Positions 33,840-42,311 of a stretch of 48,610 nucleotides of DNA are shown here, in pieces. Under the pieces are notes generated by a model that ran no database searches, was not told where the DNA came from, and saw nothing but the letters and a program-made list of their open reading frames with translations. Made by a program: the position numbers and the translations under genes. This stretch comes from Chitinophaga pinensis (lineage in GTDB: Bacteria; Bacteroidota; Bacteroidia; Chitinophagales; CAIOSU01): positions 1 to 48,610 of the forward strand of contig CAMDKI010000015.1 of the NCBI GenBank assembly GCA_945901065.1. Reading direction: 5' to 3'. The stretch's first letter is position 1. Every line of letters starts with the position of its first letter.

Positions 33840-35195
33840 TTGGAAAGTAGTAGTCCTGACGGAGGCGATCCTGTCCAGCAACTTTTACCGATATTTCTGC
33901 AAGTTGCAGCTCAAACCCCTGTTTCGGGTTTGATTATCTATGGCATTATTATTCTGTTGCTGCTGCTGTGCAGTGCACTTATTTCTGGCTCCGAAGTGGC
34001 TTATTTCTCCTTATCCTCAAAAGACCTTGGCCGCATTAGCGATGAGTTTGGTGTGCCTACCGACCGTATACTTAACCTACTAGGCCGCCCGCGCTATTTA
34101 CTGGCAACCATACTGATAGCCAATAACGTAGTAAACGTGAGCATTGTGGTGCTATCATATTTTGTACTCAAGGAACTTGGCATTAGCGACAATTTTTGGC
34201 TAAACCTAGGTATAAATGTGGTGGGTGTTACGTTTCTGTTAGTTATGTTTGGCGAAGTGATACCTAAAATATACGCAACTCGCTATGGCCACACTTTTGT
34301 GGTTATAATGTCGGGCCCGCTGTTGTTTTTGCGTGCCGCTTTTAAACCAGTGAGTTATTTGTTAGTAGAAAGTACCAAGGTGATTGAGAAACGCCTTCAA
34401 GGCAAGCGCAACGGCAATGGTGATGGTTTTGATGCCGAGGAACTGGAAAAGGCTATTGACTTGACAGCCGCACACCAAAAATCGTCGGTAGATGAGATAA
34501 AGATGCTGAAGGGCATTGTGAAGTTTGGCAACATACAGGTGAAACAAATAATGCACCCCCGCACCAGCATTGTAGGCCTGGACGAGAGCAGCACTTACCA
34601 AGAGATGCTCAATGAAGTAAAGGAGGCTGGCTACTCGCGGTTACCGGTGTATCGGGAGAGTTTGGATAACATCCTTGGCATATTGTACGTGAAGGATTTA
34701 TTGGAGTTTTTGGGTAGTTCGGGCGACATAAAGTGGCAAGACCTTATCCGCCCAACTTACTTTGTACCCGAAACTAAGAAGATTGATGACCTGCTAAAGG
34801 ATATACAAGATAACCGCGTACATATGGTTATTGCCGTTGATGAGTATGGCGGCACAGCAGGTATGGTTACACTGGAAGATATTCTGGAAGAGATTATTGG
34901 TGATATAAGAGATGAATTTGATGAGCACGACGAGGTAGACTTTGAGAAGCTGGACGATAAAAACTTCCTTTTTGAGGGCAGAACTTTGATTCACGACCTT
35001 TGCAAAGTACTAGGCGTGCGCGAAGATACGTTTGATGAGGTGCGCGGCGATGCGGAATCGATGGGTGGGCTAATGCTTGAGCTAGCAGGTATGATACCCG
35101 ACGAAGGGAAAGAGATATTGTATGGTAAATACAAATTCACTATAGTTTCGGTAGGTAACAACCGCGTAGAGAAGATTAAGGTAACTTTGGAATAA
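33840..35195 (+). CDS. gldE: Gliding-motility-associated protein GldE (CNNM/CorC type)
   Basis: A 451-residue inner-membrane protein. The CNNM transmembrane domain covers about 28-190 (IIYGIIILLLLLCSALISGSEVAYFSLSSKDL is family-typical). A CBS pair follows at about 220-345 (IMHPRTSIVGLDESS; VDEYGGTAGMVTLEDILEEIIGDI). A CorC/HlyC transporter-associated domain is at about 360-450. GldE supports GldD stability or function in gliding, while related proteins are Mg-transport regulators, so transport of a cation is possible. The start is TTG: the next methionine would remove the membrane domain. gldD begins 7 bases after its stop. Confidence 0.94.
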   Translation: MESSSPDGGDPVQQLLPIFLQVAAQTPVSGLIIYGIIILLLLLCSALISGSEVAYFSLSSKDLGRISDEFGVPTDRILNLLGRPRYLLATILIANNVVNVSIVVLSYFVLKELGISDNFWLNLGINVVGVTFLLVMFGEVIPKIYATRYGHTFVVIMSGPLLFLRAAFKPVSYLLVESTKVIEKRLQGKRNGNGDGFDAEELEKAIDLTAAHQKSSVDEIKMLKGIVKFGNIQVKQIMHPRTSIVGLDESSTYQEMLNEVKEAGYSRLPVYRESLDNILGILYVKDLLEFLGSSGDIKWQDLIRPTYFVPETKKIDDLLKDIQDNRVHMVIAVDEYGGTAGMVTLEDILEEIIGDIRDEFDEHDEVDFEKLDDKNFLFEGRTLIHDLCKVLGVREDTFDEVRGDAESMGGLMLELAGMIPDEGKEILYGKYKFTIVSVGNNRVEKIKVTLE

Positions 35196-35202
35196 CCAAT
35201 AT

Positions 35203-35814
35203 ATGAAGTATAGTATGGCAATGGTTTGGGCATGGGTGTCAGTGGTATTGGCCATGAGTGTGTTATTGGCCGGTTGCGAAGAGCCAGTTTACACGCCAAG
35301 ACCAAAGGGTTATTTCAGGATTGAATTGCCTGAAAAAGCCTATCAGCAATATAACTCCTCCGATTGTCCATATACATTTGAGTATCCTGTTTATGGTAAG
35401 GCATCAAGGCACAATACGTTTTTCGGCGAAGATGTGGCCGATGCTTGCTGGTTAGATATTATGCTACCTGAATTGACCGGTGAGATACATTTGAGTTACA
35501 AAGAGATTAATGCCGACAATTCCCTTGAAAAGTTGATAGAGGATGCTCATAAAATGGCTTACAAACATACCGTTAAGGCCGATTATATTGACGAATCGGT
35601 TATAAGCACTCCTAATGGTATGGGTGGTATGCTGTATGAGTTAGGTGGCAATGCGGCCTCTAACATCCAGTTTTATGTTACCGATAGCACCAAGCATTTT
35701 ATGCGTGGCTCATTGTACTTTGGTGCTACACCCAACCAAGACTCGCTGGCACCTGTAATTACTTTTGTACGCACCGACATGTTGCATCTTATTGAAACGT
35801 TGCGTTGGCAATAG
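35203..35814 (+). CDS. gldD: Gliding motility lipoprotein GldD
   Basis: A 203-residue lipoprotein. The signal sequence carries the lipobox LLAGC (Cys25). The mature start EEPVYTPRPKGYFRIELPEKAYQQYNSSDCPYTFEYP is the GldD hallmark (P-R-P-x-G-Y-x-R-I). GldD is required for gliding and for T9SS activity in Flavobacterium, probably at the periplasmic side. Adjacent gldE and the conserved mutY-ssb-gldE-gldD order support the call. It is convergent with the patatin-like gene (8-base gap). Confidence 0.95.
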   Translation: MKYSMAMVWAWVSVVLAMSVLLAGCEEPVYTPRPKGYFRIELPEKAYQQYNSSDCPYTFEYPVYGKASRHNTFFGEDVADACWLDIMLPELTGEIHLSYKEINADNSLEKLIEDAHKMAYKHTVKADYIDESVISTPNGMGGMLYELGGNAASNIQFYVTDSTKHFMRGSLYFGATPNQDSLAPVITFVRTDMLHLIETLRWQ

Positions 35815-35822
35815 GCCTTACA

Positions 35823-38054
35823 TTACTTCAATAATTCTTGAAGCCTATTAATCCCCTCTTTTATCTTAGGGTCGTATTTGGTGTATATAATATCGTATTT
35901 TTCTTTATCGGTTAAGTGAAAGCTTAATGATGCCTCTTCTTCCTTTTTTTGCGGGTTATATTCTAGCGTTACCAGTTCAATATTACCACCCAATGCTTCG
36001 CTTACTGCATTTAGCAGGTAAGTTTGCTCATAATCTTGCACCGCGGTTAGGTTAGAGTATATGTTTGATATAGGGCTCAGCAAGCTGGTTATAAAGGTCT
36101 CGCGCTCGTAGCCCTCTATTTCTCTTTCGCGTTTGTATTGCCTTATTTGCACAAACACCACGCCCGATGTATTAGCGTTTATCCACTCTTTAAAGGCATA
36201 GGCAAACTTAGCCGAAACCGATAGCCCAAAATTGTCGCGCAGTCCCGCATCCATCACTTTTATTATGGGCTTGGTGGGCAATGTTACATAAGGCAAAATA
36301 TACGGGTAAGTTGCATTCATTCGCACGGCGCTCGATACCAATAGGCTATCGGCGCCCTGTGATCCAAACATTCTTTGAAAATCAACCCCATCTACATCCG
36401 TAAGCCTTGGGCGGTAATCTTTTCCTGTCGGCCTGCTTAGGTAACTTACTGGCTGGGCGCTTATATACAGTCTTCGGTGGTCGTTAATTATGGTTGGCGA
36501 ATATATCATTATCGGTATTAATGCACTCTTTTCGTCGGCCCGGTAAGCACTAATGGGCTTAGAAAATGCGCCATCCGTATTTTCGTTTAGTTGCTTCTCA
36601 AAGGCATAGCCGCGGTCTTTGCGGTACGTTTGGCCAGCTATTTTAAAGGTCTGCAACGGATAAACAATATCGTTGCTTACCAAGGTAGCCATAGTAATGT
36701 TTAGCAAATCTTTCGACACATTATTCACGTACTTAGTGTCGTACATGCTGGTTATTTGCCCGTTCAACTGTCTTAGGTACAGTTCGCGCCAATAGGTGGC
36801 CCCAATCATACCTCCCGAGGCGCCGGTCATCATTGCCGTATTCAGCATCAATTTTCCGGCTAGGGCGCTATCCAAGTGCTGCATCATTGATACGGCAAAA
36901 GTAGCTGCACCTAGGCCACCCCCACTAAAATTGAGTAGTACCATTTTAGGTTTGGCAAGTCCTGTTTTGGCCTTCCAGTTGATTAGTATTTCAAGGGTGT
37001 TTTTGCGGTCGTTGTAAACATTTTCTGGGCTGGCCAATGCATCTAAGCTGGCATAGCTGTATTCGGCGGGCTCGGTATTGTAGTTTAGGCCATAAGCCTT
37101 GTTAGAATATGTTACTATTTCAAATTTTAGCACTATTAGGTTCAAAACAAATATACCCATCACAAAAGCCAAGCTTTTCCAGCTTTTAAACCAAAAGTCG
37201 ATAACACCCACTAAAGAAATCAATATGGCTAAAAACAGCACGCCACTGGCTACTGCAGGAATCCTGAAAAATTCGTAATCAATCAAAAAGCCAAGTCCGA
37301 AAACAACTAATATTGTGATGGCCTCTATAATAAATGCATTCATGTGGTTTTGGCGAAACACATCTCTAAGCATTTTTTCGTCGTAGTGTTTTACACTTCG
37401 TATATGCCTTAAACCGAGGCTCATGGTAAGGTAAAAATCGACCCTGAACTCTTCATCTCGCGAGCGAACATCGTCCCAACGGTTGTCTTCGCGGAGTGTT
37501 ACGCGGCGGCGAATTTTCTTCAGTTCTTTAATGCGCAGATTAAAGAGGTTGAAGATGTTCTTGTTAGTGGTTTGGAAGTATATAGCCGAAGTGAAGATAA
37601 TTAGTAATAAACCGGCTAAAAAACCACCGATAAGCAATAGTATATCTTTTACTAGTAGTTTATCACTTTCGTTCTGAAAGTCGACGGCAAAATACAAGTA
37701 GGTCAATACAAATGATAGGGGAAGTATGCTATTGTTAAGGCAGTATATGGCAAAGGGTCGTTCGAACGAGGCTAGGAATTGGAAATGAGAACTTTCGAGT
37801 ATGTAAGTGGTAATGTTCCAGGTCATGATAAATCCACCGAAAGCGGCACCCACAATGGCAAACCCTAACCAGTTTACTGAGCCCATATACTCTGGGTCCC
37901 AAAAGAGGTAGCGTAAGCCGTAAAGTTGTCCAAACTGGCCAGTGGCACCCAAAAAAAGAAAAATCCACACCGCCAGTAGGGTTTGATGCTTTTTTATGTG
38001 CATCACCAATAACTGGATAGGAAAAGAGAAATAAAGATTTTTTAGAAAACCCAA
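35823..38054 (-). CDS. Patatin-like phospholipase with multi-span membrane domain
   Basis: A 743-residue membrane protein. About seven transmembrane helices lie in the first 315 residues (about 22-45, 60-82, 105-125, 137-160, 238-262, 266-288, 290-312). A long cytoplasm- or periplasm-facing basic loop (165-237) lies between helices four and five. The patatin domain at about 365-640 has the oxyanion loop FSGGGLGAA (376-384), GASGG with Ser413, and the dyad Asp602 in DAGLRDN (usually DGG/DGA). It should hydrolyse acyl-ester bonds in membrane lipids. The start is TTG at 38054. Met18 (38003) is an alternative that keeps all helices. The active-site glycine-to-alanine change in D-A-G is unusual. 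Confidence 0.85.
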   Translation of the reverse strand: MGFLKNLYFSFPIQLLVMHIKKHQTLLAVWIFLFLGATGQFGQLYGLRYLFWDPEYMGSVNWLGFAIVGAAFGGFIMTWNITTYILESSHFQFLASFERPFAIYCLNNSILPLSFVLTYLYFAVDFQNESDKLLVKDILLLIGGFLAGLLLIIFTSAIYFQTTNKNIFNLFNLRIKELKKIRRRVTLREDNRWDDVRSRDEEFRVDFYLTMSLGLRHIRSVKHYDEKMLRDVFRQNHMNAFIIEAITILVVFGLGFLIDYEFFRIPAVASGVLFLAILISLVGVIDFWFKSWKSLAFVMGIFVLNLIVLKFEIVTYSNKAYGLNYNTEPAEYSYASLDALASPENVYNDRKNTLEILINWKAKTGLAKPKMVLLNFSGGGLGAATFAVSMMQHLDSALAGKLMLNTAMMTGASGGMIGATYWRELYLRQLNGQITSMYDTKYVNNVSKDLLNITMATLVSNDIVYPLQTFKIAGQTYRKDRGYAFEKQLNENTDGAFSKPISAYRADEKSALIPIMIYSPTIINDHRRLYISAQPVSYLSRPTGKDYRPRLTDVDGVDFQRMFGSQGADSLLVSSAVRMNATYPYILPYVTLPTKPIIKVMDAGLRDNFGLSVSAKFAYAFKEWINANTSGVVFVQIRQYKREREIEGYERETFITSLLSPISNIYSNLTAVQDYEQTYLLNAVSEALGGNIELVTLEYNPQKKEEEASLSFHLTDKEKYDIIYTKYDPKIKEGINRLQELLK

Positions 38055-38165
38055 AATGGCAGCGGTTTAAAGCTAAAATACTAAACCTTTTTACGATATA
38101 TATACTGCTTATCAACAGCAGGTGGTTGTTTGTCTGCTACTTTGGTATTGGCACTTTACTTTTTA

Positions 38166-39584
38166 TTAGGGCTGATATTCCAGTGCGCCTATGTCAATGG
38201 TTCCGCTGCGGGGCAAGCATTCCAAATCGTCGAATATAAAGCCTGAGCCAGCATCAATGCATGGGGAGCCCGGTAACAGTGTAAAATCGTCTTCGCCCCG
38301 GTTTTTAAACTGTGGGCTTACGTTTACCAATACGTTTATAAAGCTATCGGGCGTGGTGGTGCGCTCTGTTTTTACCAAGCAGTTCTCAAATCGGTAAATA
38401 AATGCTGCTTCGTCGGCTTGTTCAATTTGTATCTCCTCATCCAACGAGCCATCAACAATACAGTTTTTGAACGTCGCATTCAGGTCGGCAAACACGGTTT
38501 GGCCTCTGGCCTCGTTTGTGGCCACGTTGCTCATCAAAATATTGGGCTTATCGTGGCTGGTGGTTACCGAGCCATAATTAATGAAGTTGCAATTGGTAAA
38601 CACATAGGTACCGCCTAACCCCATAGTGAGTAGGTTGTCGGTGGTGTTGTAAAACAGGCAGTTTGTAGCTGTAACATCTGAAAGGGTGCTGTAAATGCCT
38701 GTTGATAGGGCATTCTTAATAATCACCTTATCCAGCGTTACACTACTCTTGTTTGAGGTGGTAAAGGAGGCTAGGTTGTCGGTGGTGTCGGCACCTAAAT
38801 TTAGGCCAAACGTGGAGTTTTTGATCTCTACATTGGTAAAACTGTTGTTTTGGCTGCCGCGAAGAATGAAGATACCTGGCCACTGCCCAGGCAAGTCGTC
38901 GTAAAACTCCTCTAGCCTTAGCCCACGGAAACTAACGGTATCAGTGCCACAGCCGCCATTTGCGGTTATTTTGCCACGAACGTATAGAAAAGAGTTGTCG
39001 CTCAGGTGAATTTGCACCCCTGGGTCTATGATTAGTTCGCAGCCCGCATCAATAAGCATGGAGTTGAAAATGACATAAGGCTTGTCGTTTACCCAGGTTT
39101 CGTTGCAAATAACCTGACCATTGTAAAAGTGAGCATCTTGCCCCCAAGCGGCCAATACTACCTTTTGCTTATTGCCATTGGTAAGAAAATTGAGCGAATC
39201 GATAAAGATGAGCGGGTTGTTGGCATTGTTCGGGTCTACGGTTACTTCTACAAAAATGTAGAGGCTGTCTTTTCCTTCAATCTCCACTTCGTAAGCATCA
39301 CCAGGTATTCCGTCTACATTAATTCTGAATTTAGAGCTAGCACCACTGCCCAGCTCAATGCTGCTCACTTTTATCTTGTTTTTGTTGTCGTTGAATATCT
39401 TAAGGGGCAGGGTGGTAGAGGCAATAGTGGTAAATACTGTATCGAAGGTGAGTGTATCCACCGAAAAGCGCAGCTTGGCGCCGCTATCGGTAGTGAGCAC
39501 ATCTTTACGACAGCCAGTATTAAGGCCTAATGCCAGTAGCAAAGCAACAGAAACGATAAAAGCAGAAAGGGTACGCAAGTGCAT
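38166..39584 (-). CDS. Right-handed beta-helix lipoprotein
   Basis: A 472-residue lipoprotein with the lipobox LNTGC (Cys25) followed by RKD. An N-terminal Ig-like segment (about 35-150, LRFSVDTLTFDTVFTTIASTTLPLKIFN) is followed by parallel beta-helix rungs (about 185-430), with repeated N-C-x-F/L-x-N phrases such as VTATNCLFYNTTDNLL and FTNCNFINYG. It ends LLPGSPCIDAGSG and GTIDIGALEYQP, the choice-of-anchor-Q-type ending. Such proteins often bind or cleave polysaccharides, but no catalytic set is evident. It is 121 bases downstream of the TonB-type receptor on the same strand. Confidence 0.85.
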   Translation of the reverse strand: MHLRTLSAFIVSVALLLALGLNTGCRKDVLTTDSGAKLRFSVDTLTFDTVFTTIASTTLPLKIFNDNKNKIKVSSIELGSGASSKFRINVDGIPGDAYEVEIEGKDSLYIFVEVTVDPNNANNPLIFIDSLNFLTNGNKQKVVLAAWGQDAHFYNGQVICNETWVNDKPYVIFNSMLIDAGCELIIDPGVQIHLSDNSFLYVRGKITANGGCGTDTVSFRGLRLEEFYDDLPGQWPGIFILRGSQNNSFTNVEIKNSTFGLNLGADTTDNLASFTTSNKSSVTLDKVIIKNALSTGIYSTLSDVTATNCLFYNTTDNLLTMGLGGTYVFTNCNFINYGSVTTSHDKPNILMSNVATNEARGQTVFADLNATFKNCIVDGSLDEEIQIEQADEAAFIYRFENCLVKTERTTTPDSFINVLVNVSPQFKNRGEDDFTLLPGSPCIDAGSGFIFDDLECLPRSGTIDIGALEYQP

Positions 39585-39704
39585 GAATCTTAGTAAGAAT
39601 GCTTTAACGGCCGCATGGCCTATAATCGTATGCGAAGATAGGGAAATGTGGGGTTAATGAAGATGGGTTGTGTTGCTATTCATTTTGGCACCATTGCACA
39701 GCAA

Positions 39705-42152
39705 TTAATACTCATCCATGCCACCACCACCATCTCCGCCACCGCTGTTACGTTTTTGCTGCTTGGTTTGGGTGCCAAAGCGGTAACTAAACGTTAGCAC
39801 TACTTGTCTAGTGGCCCACTGAAACTCGTCGTAGCGCGTAAACTCACTAGTGGTAGTCTCTGAGCGAAACTTGCGGCTATTAAACACGTCGCGAACGTTC
39901 AATGATAAGGTGGCTTTCTTTTTGAAAAGATCTTTGCTTGCCGAAATATCCAAAGCGGTTATGGAAAGGCTGCGACCCTGCGCACGTTGCTGTGGGCTGC
40001 GGTAAGTCATGGCTGCTTGTATGGCAAAATCTTTAGGCAAGGCCCATTTGCTGGTGAGTCGCATGTTGCCTGCCAATGAGCTAGCACCTAGGTCTTGCCC
40101 TAAGTAACTGCCCTTGCTTTCAAAGAAATAGGCATTTGCGCCACCGGTCAAGGTCCATATTTTCCAGAGTGTTTGCGATATGGTAAACTCAACACCCACC
40201 GAGTGCTCTTCACTTAGGTTTACCGGAAAGTTAATGGCCAGCCCTTCATCGTTTACCTGGGTAATGCGTACCGTAACACCTGTGCGGTAGCGATAGTAAA
40301 CGCTCGACAATAACGATCCGGTTTTCCAGTATCGCAAATAACCCAGCTCAAATGAATTAGTATATTCTGGGTCTAAATCGGGGTTGCCTGCTCTAAAGTT
40401 TCGCGAATCGCTGTAGTTGCTAAAAGGCAACAAATCGCGAAACTGCGGCCTACTCAACCGTCGGCTGTAACTTACTTGAAACGTGTTTTCGTCGTTAAAC
40501 GCATAAGAGAAGTGCGCACTTGGAAAGAAGCCTACATAGTTTTTCTTTACTTCCGTGTTGTTCACCGCCGAGGTAATGTCAATATCCGTTACTTCGGTTC
40601 TAAGGCCACCCTGCCACGATATTTTTTTGTATTTGCCGCTCAGTATGGTATAAGCGGCATATATATTCTCTTGGTAGCTAAAAGTATCAACAAAGCCTGG
40701 TAAGTAATTCCATTCGGCATTTTCCAGTTGGTCTACAAAGTAATTATTGTCAATTGAACGCAATGTTATGCGGGCACCTGTTTCAAATTGCATGCCCTTG
40801 GGCAGCGGGTGTATATAGTCGGTTTGCAAAAGCCAATTGGTTTCCAGCTCTTTATTGCCTGTGCGTTGGGTAACATTGGCTGCGTTGCCCAATGTTATTT
40901 TTTCAAGTATATCGCCTTCTTCGTTGTCGTTATTGGAAAACCACTTGGCAACTGCGGTAAATTCTTGCCCCTTTTTCTTAAATGAGCGCCGGTAGTTCAG
41001 TTCCGCTTCAAAATTGTTGCTTATTTCAAACTCATCTTCTTCTCGGTTGCTACTAGAAATCAACTCATCCAAACTATTGAAATTTTGATACGATAAGTTG
41101 GTCACATTCGTGTTTCGGCGATAGCTGTACAAGCCAGCGATGGTAATAGTATTGTTGTCTTTCCAAAAAAAATCGCTGCCTAAACGGAAGGTGCTGCCCA
41201 AGCCACCACGATTGTGGTCTCTGTCGGCTTCCAAAATGGCAAGGGTATCGTTGCCCGTAAACTCTTGCCTGTAGTAACCATTGCCTATATTTTCGCGGTA
41301 GTTTAGGTTATAGCTGGTAAACAAGTTTACATGCTTGGTGCGATAGTTGAGCGTTATGCCACCGCCGTGGTTGTTCGGGTAACCTGTAGTAGCGCTTACG
41401 CTGCCATTGAGGCCCTGCTTGCGGTCTTTTTTGAGGATGATATTGATAATGCCCACCTCGCCCTCGGCAGAATACCGGGCCGATGGATTGGTAACCACCT
41501 CAACGCGGTCAATTTGGTCTGATTGTAGGAATTTTAATGCATCAGGGCCCGATAGGCCCGAAGGTTTGCCATCAATAAATATCTGCACATTACCACTTCC
41601 CCTGAGGCTTACATTGCCATCTACATCAACCTGTACCGAAGGAATATTATCTAGTACGTCAACTGCAGTGCCGCCTGCATTGGCTAGGTCCTTACCTACC
41701 GTAAATACCTTTTTATCGAGTTGCATTTGCATTTGCGAGCGTTCGGCTACAATTTCTACCTCGCCAATCGATTCCGAATCGGGCTTAAGCAATACAATGC
41801 CCAAGTTTATCTTGGGTTCGTCTGGTTTTAGGGTAACGGTGCCAATGTTTTGTTCTATGTAACCTAAAAAACTGGCTACCAAATAGTATTGGCCAGGTTT
41901 CTTCACCTCAAGCTCAAAGTTTCCCTTTTCGTCGGTTATATTGCCTGTCGCAAGGCTGCTATCAATGGCACTAAACATACTTACTGTGGCATATTCCAAT
42001 GTCAATTTAGTGCCTGCATCTTGTATTTTTCCGGTTACTTGAAACAACACTCCAGGCGCACCGTTTCCGCCTCCGCCTTGCCCTGGTTGTTGGGCATGCA
42101 AAGGCGTGTTCATTACGGCCCACAATATCAAAACTGCAATAAAATATCTCAT
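39705..42152 (-). CDS. TonB-dependent receptor-like outer-membrane protein
   Basis: An 815-residue outer-membrane protein. The signal peptide ends about residue 20 (PLHAQ), followed by a short glycine-rich stretch. A carboxypeptidase-regulatory-like domain is at about 38-122 (YATVSMFSAIDSSLATGNITDEKGNFELEV). The plug is at about 140-245 (DVLDNIPSVQVDVDGNVSLRGSGNVQIFIDGKPSG; RYSAEGEVGIINIIL). The C-terminal barrel (outer-membrane beta-barrel family 3) is about 250-800. It ends in a Gly/Asp-rich tail GGGDGGGGMDEY, not the usual aromatic residue, though this group often has such tails. The substrate is unknown. No SusD partner is adjacent, so it is not a polysaccharide-utilisation pair. Confidence 0.9.
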   Translation of the reverse strand: MRYFIAVLILWAVMNTPLHAQQPGQGGGGNGAPGVLFQVTGKIQDAGTKLTLEYATVSMFSAIDSSLATGNITDEKGNFELEVKKPGQYYLVASFLGYIEQNIGTVTLKPDEPKINLGIVLLKPDSESIGEVEIVAERSQMQMQLDKKVFTVGKDLANAGGTAVDVLDNIPSVQVDVDGNVSLRGSGNVQIFIDGKPSGLSGPDALKFLQSDQIDRVEVVTNPSARYSAEGEVGIINIILKKDRKQGLNGSVSATTGYPNNHGGGITLNYRTKHVNLFTSYNLNYRENIGNGYYRQEFTGNDTLAILEADRDHNRGGLGSTFRLGSDFFWKDNNTITIAGLYSYRRNTNVTNLSYQNFNSLDELISSSNREEDEFEISNNFEAELNYRRSFKKKGQEFTAVAKWFSNNDNEEGDILEKITLGNAANVTQRTGNKELETNWLLQTDYIHPLPKGMQFETGARITLRSIDNNYFVDQLENAEWNYLPGFVDTFSYQENIYAAYTILSGKYKKISWQGGLRTEVTDIDITSAVNNTEVKKNYVGFFPSAHFSYAFNDENTFQVSYSRRLSRPQFRDLLPFSNYSDSRNFRAGNPDLDPEYTNSFELGYLRYWKTGSLLSSVYYRYRTGVTVRITQVNDEGLAINFPVNLSEEHSVGVEFTISQTLWKIWTLTGGANAYFFESKGSYLGQDLGASSLAGNMRLTSKWALPKDFAIQAAMTYRSPQQRAQGRSLSITALDISASKDLFKKKATLSLNVRDVFNSRKFRSETTTSEFTRYDEFQWATRQVVLTFSYRFGTQTKQQKRNSGGGDGGGGMDEY

Positions 42153-42248
42153 ACTAATTATTGGTAACCTCTAAAAAACTCCTCGCTTAGACAATTGGGC
42201 CTAGTTATAGTTTAAGGTGTTTGTGCAAAAATACGCTTAATAGATGTT

Positions 42249-42286
42249 AAAAAATGGAAGCAGCCGAACCAAAGGCACGGCTGCTT
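42249..42286 (-). terminator. Terminator after the S41 protease gene
   Basis: AAGCAGCCG (42258-42266) pairs with 42278-42286. On the minus strand it is followed by a T run at 42254-42249. It lies 26 bases after the protease stop and ends that transcription unit. Confidence 0.75.
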
Positions 42287-42311
42287 TCTGAAACCAACTG
42301 CAAAGGCAATT

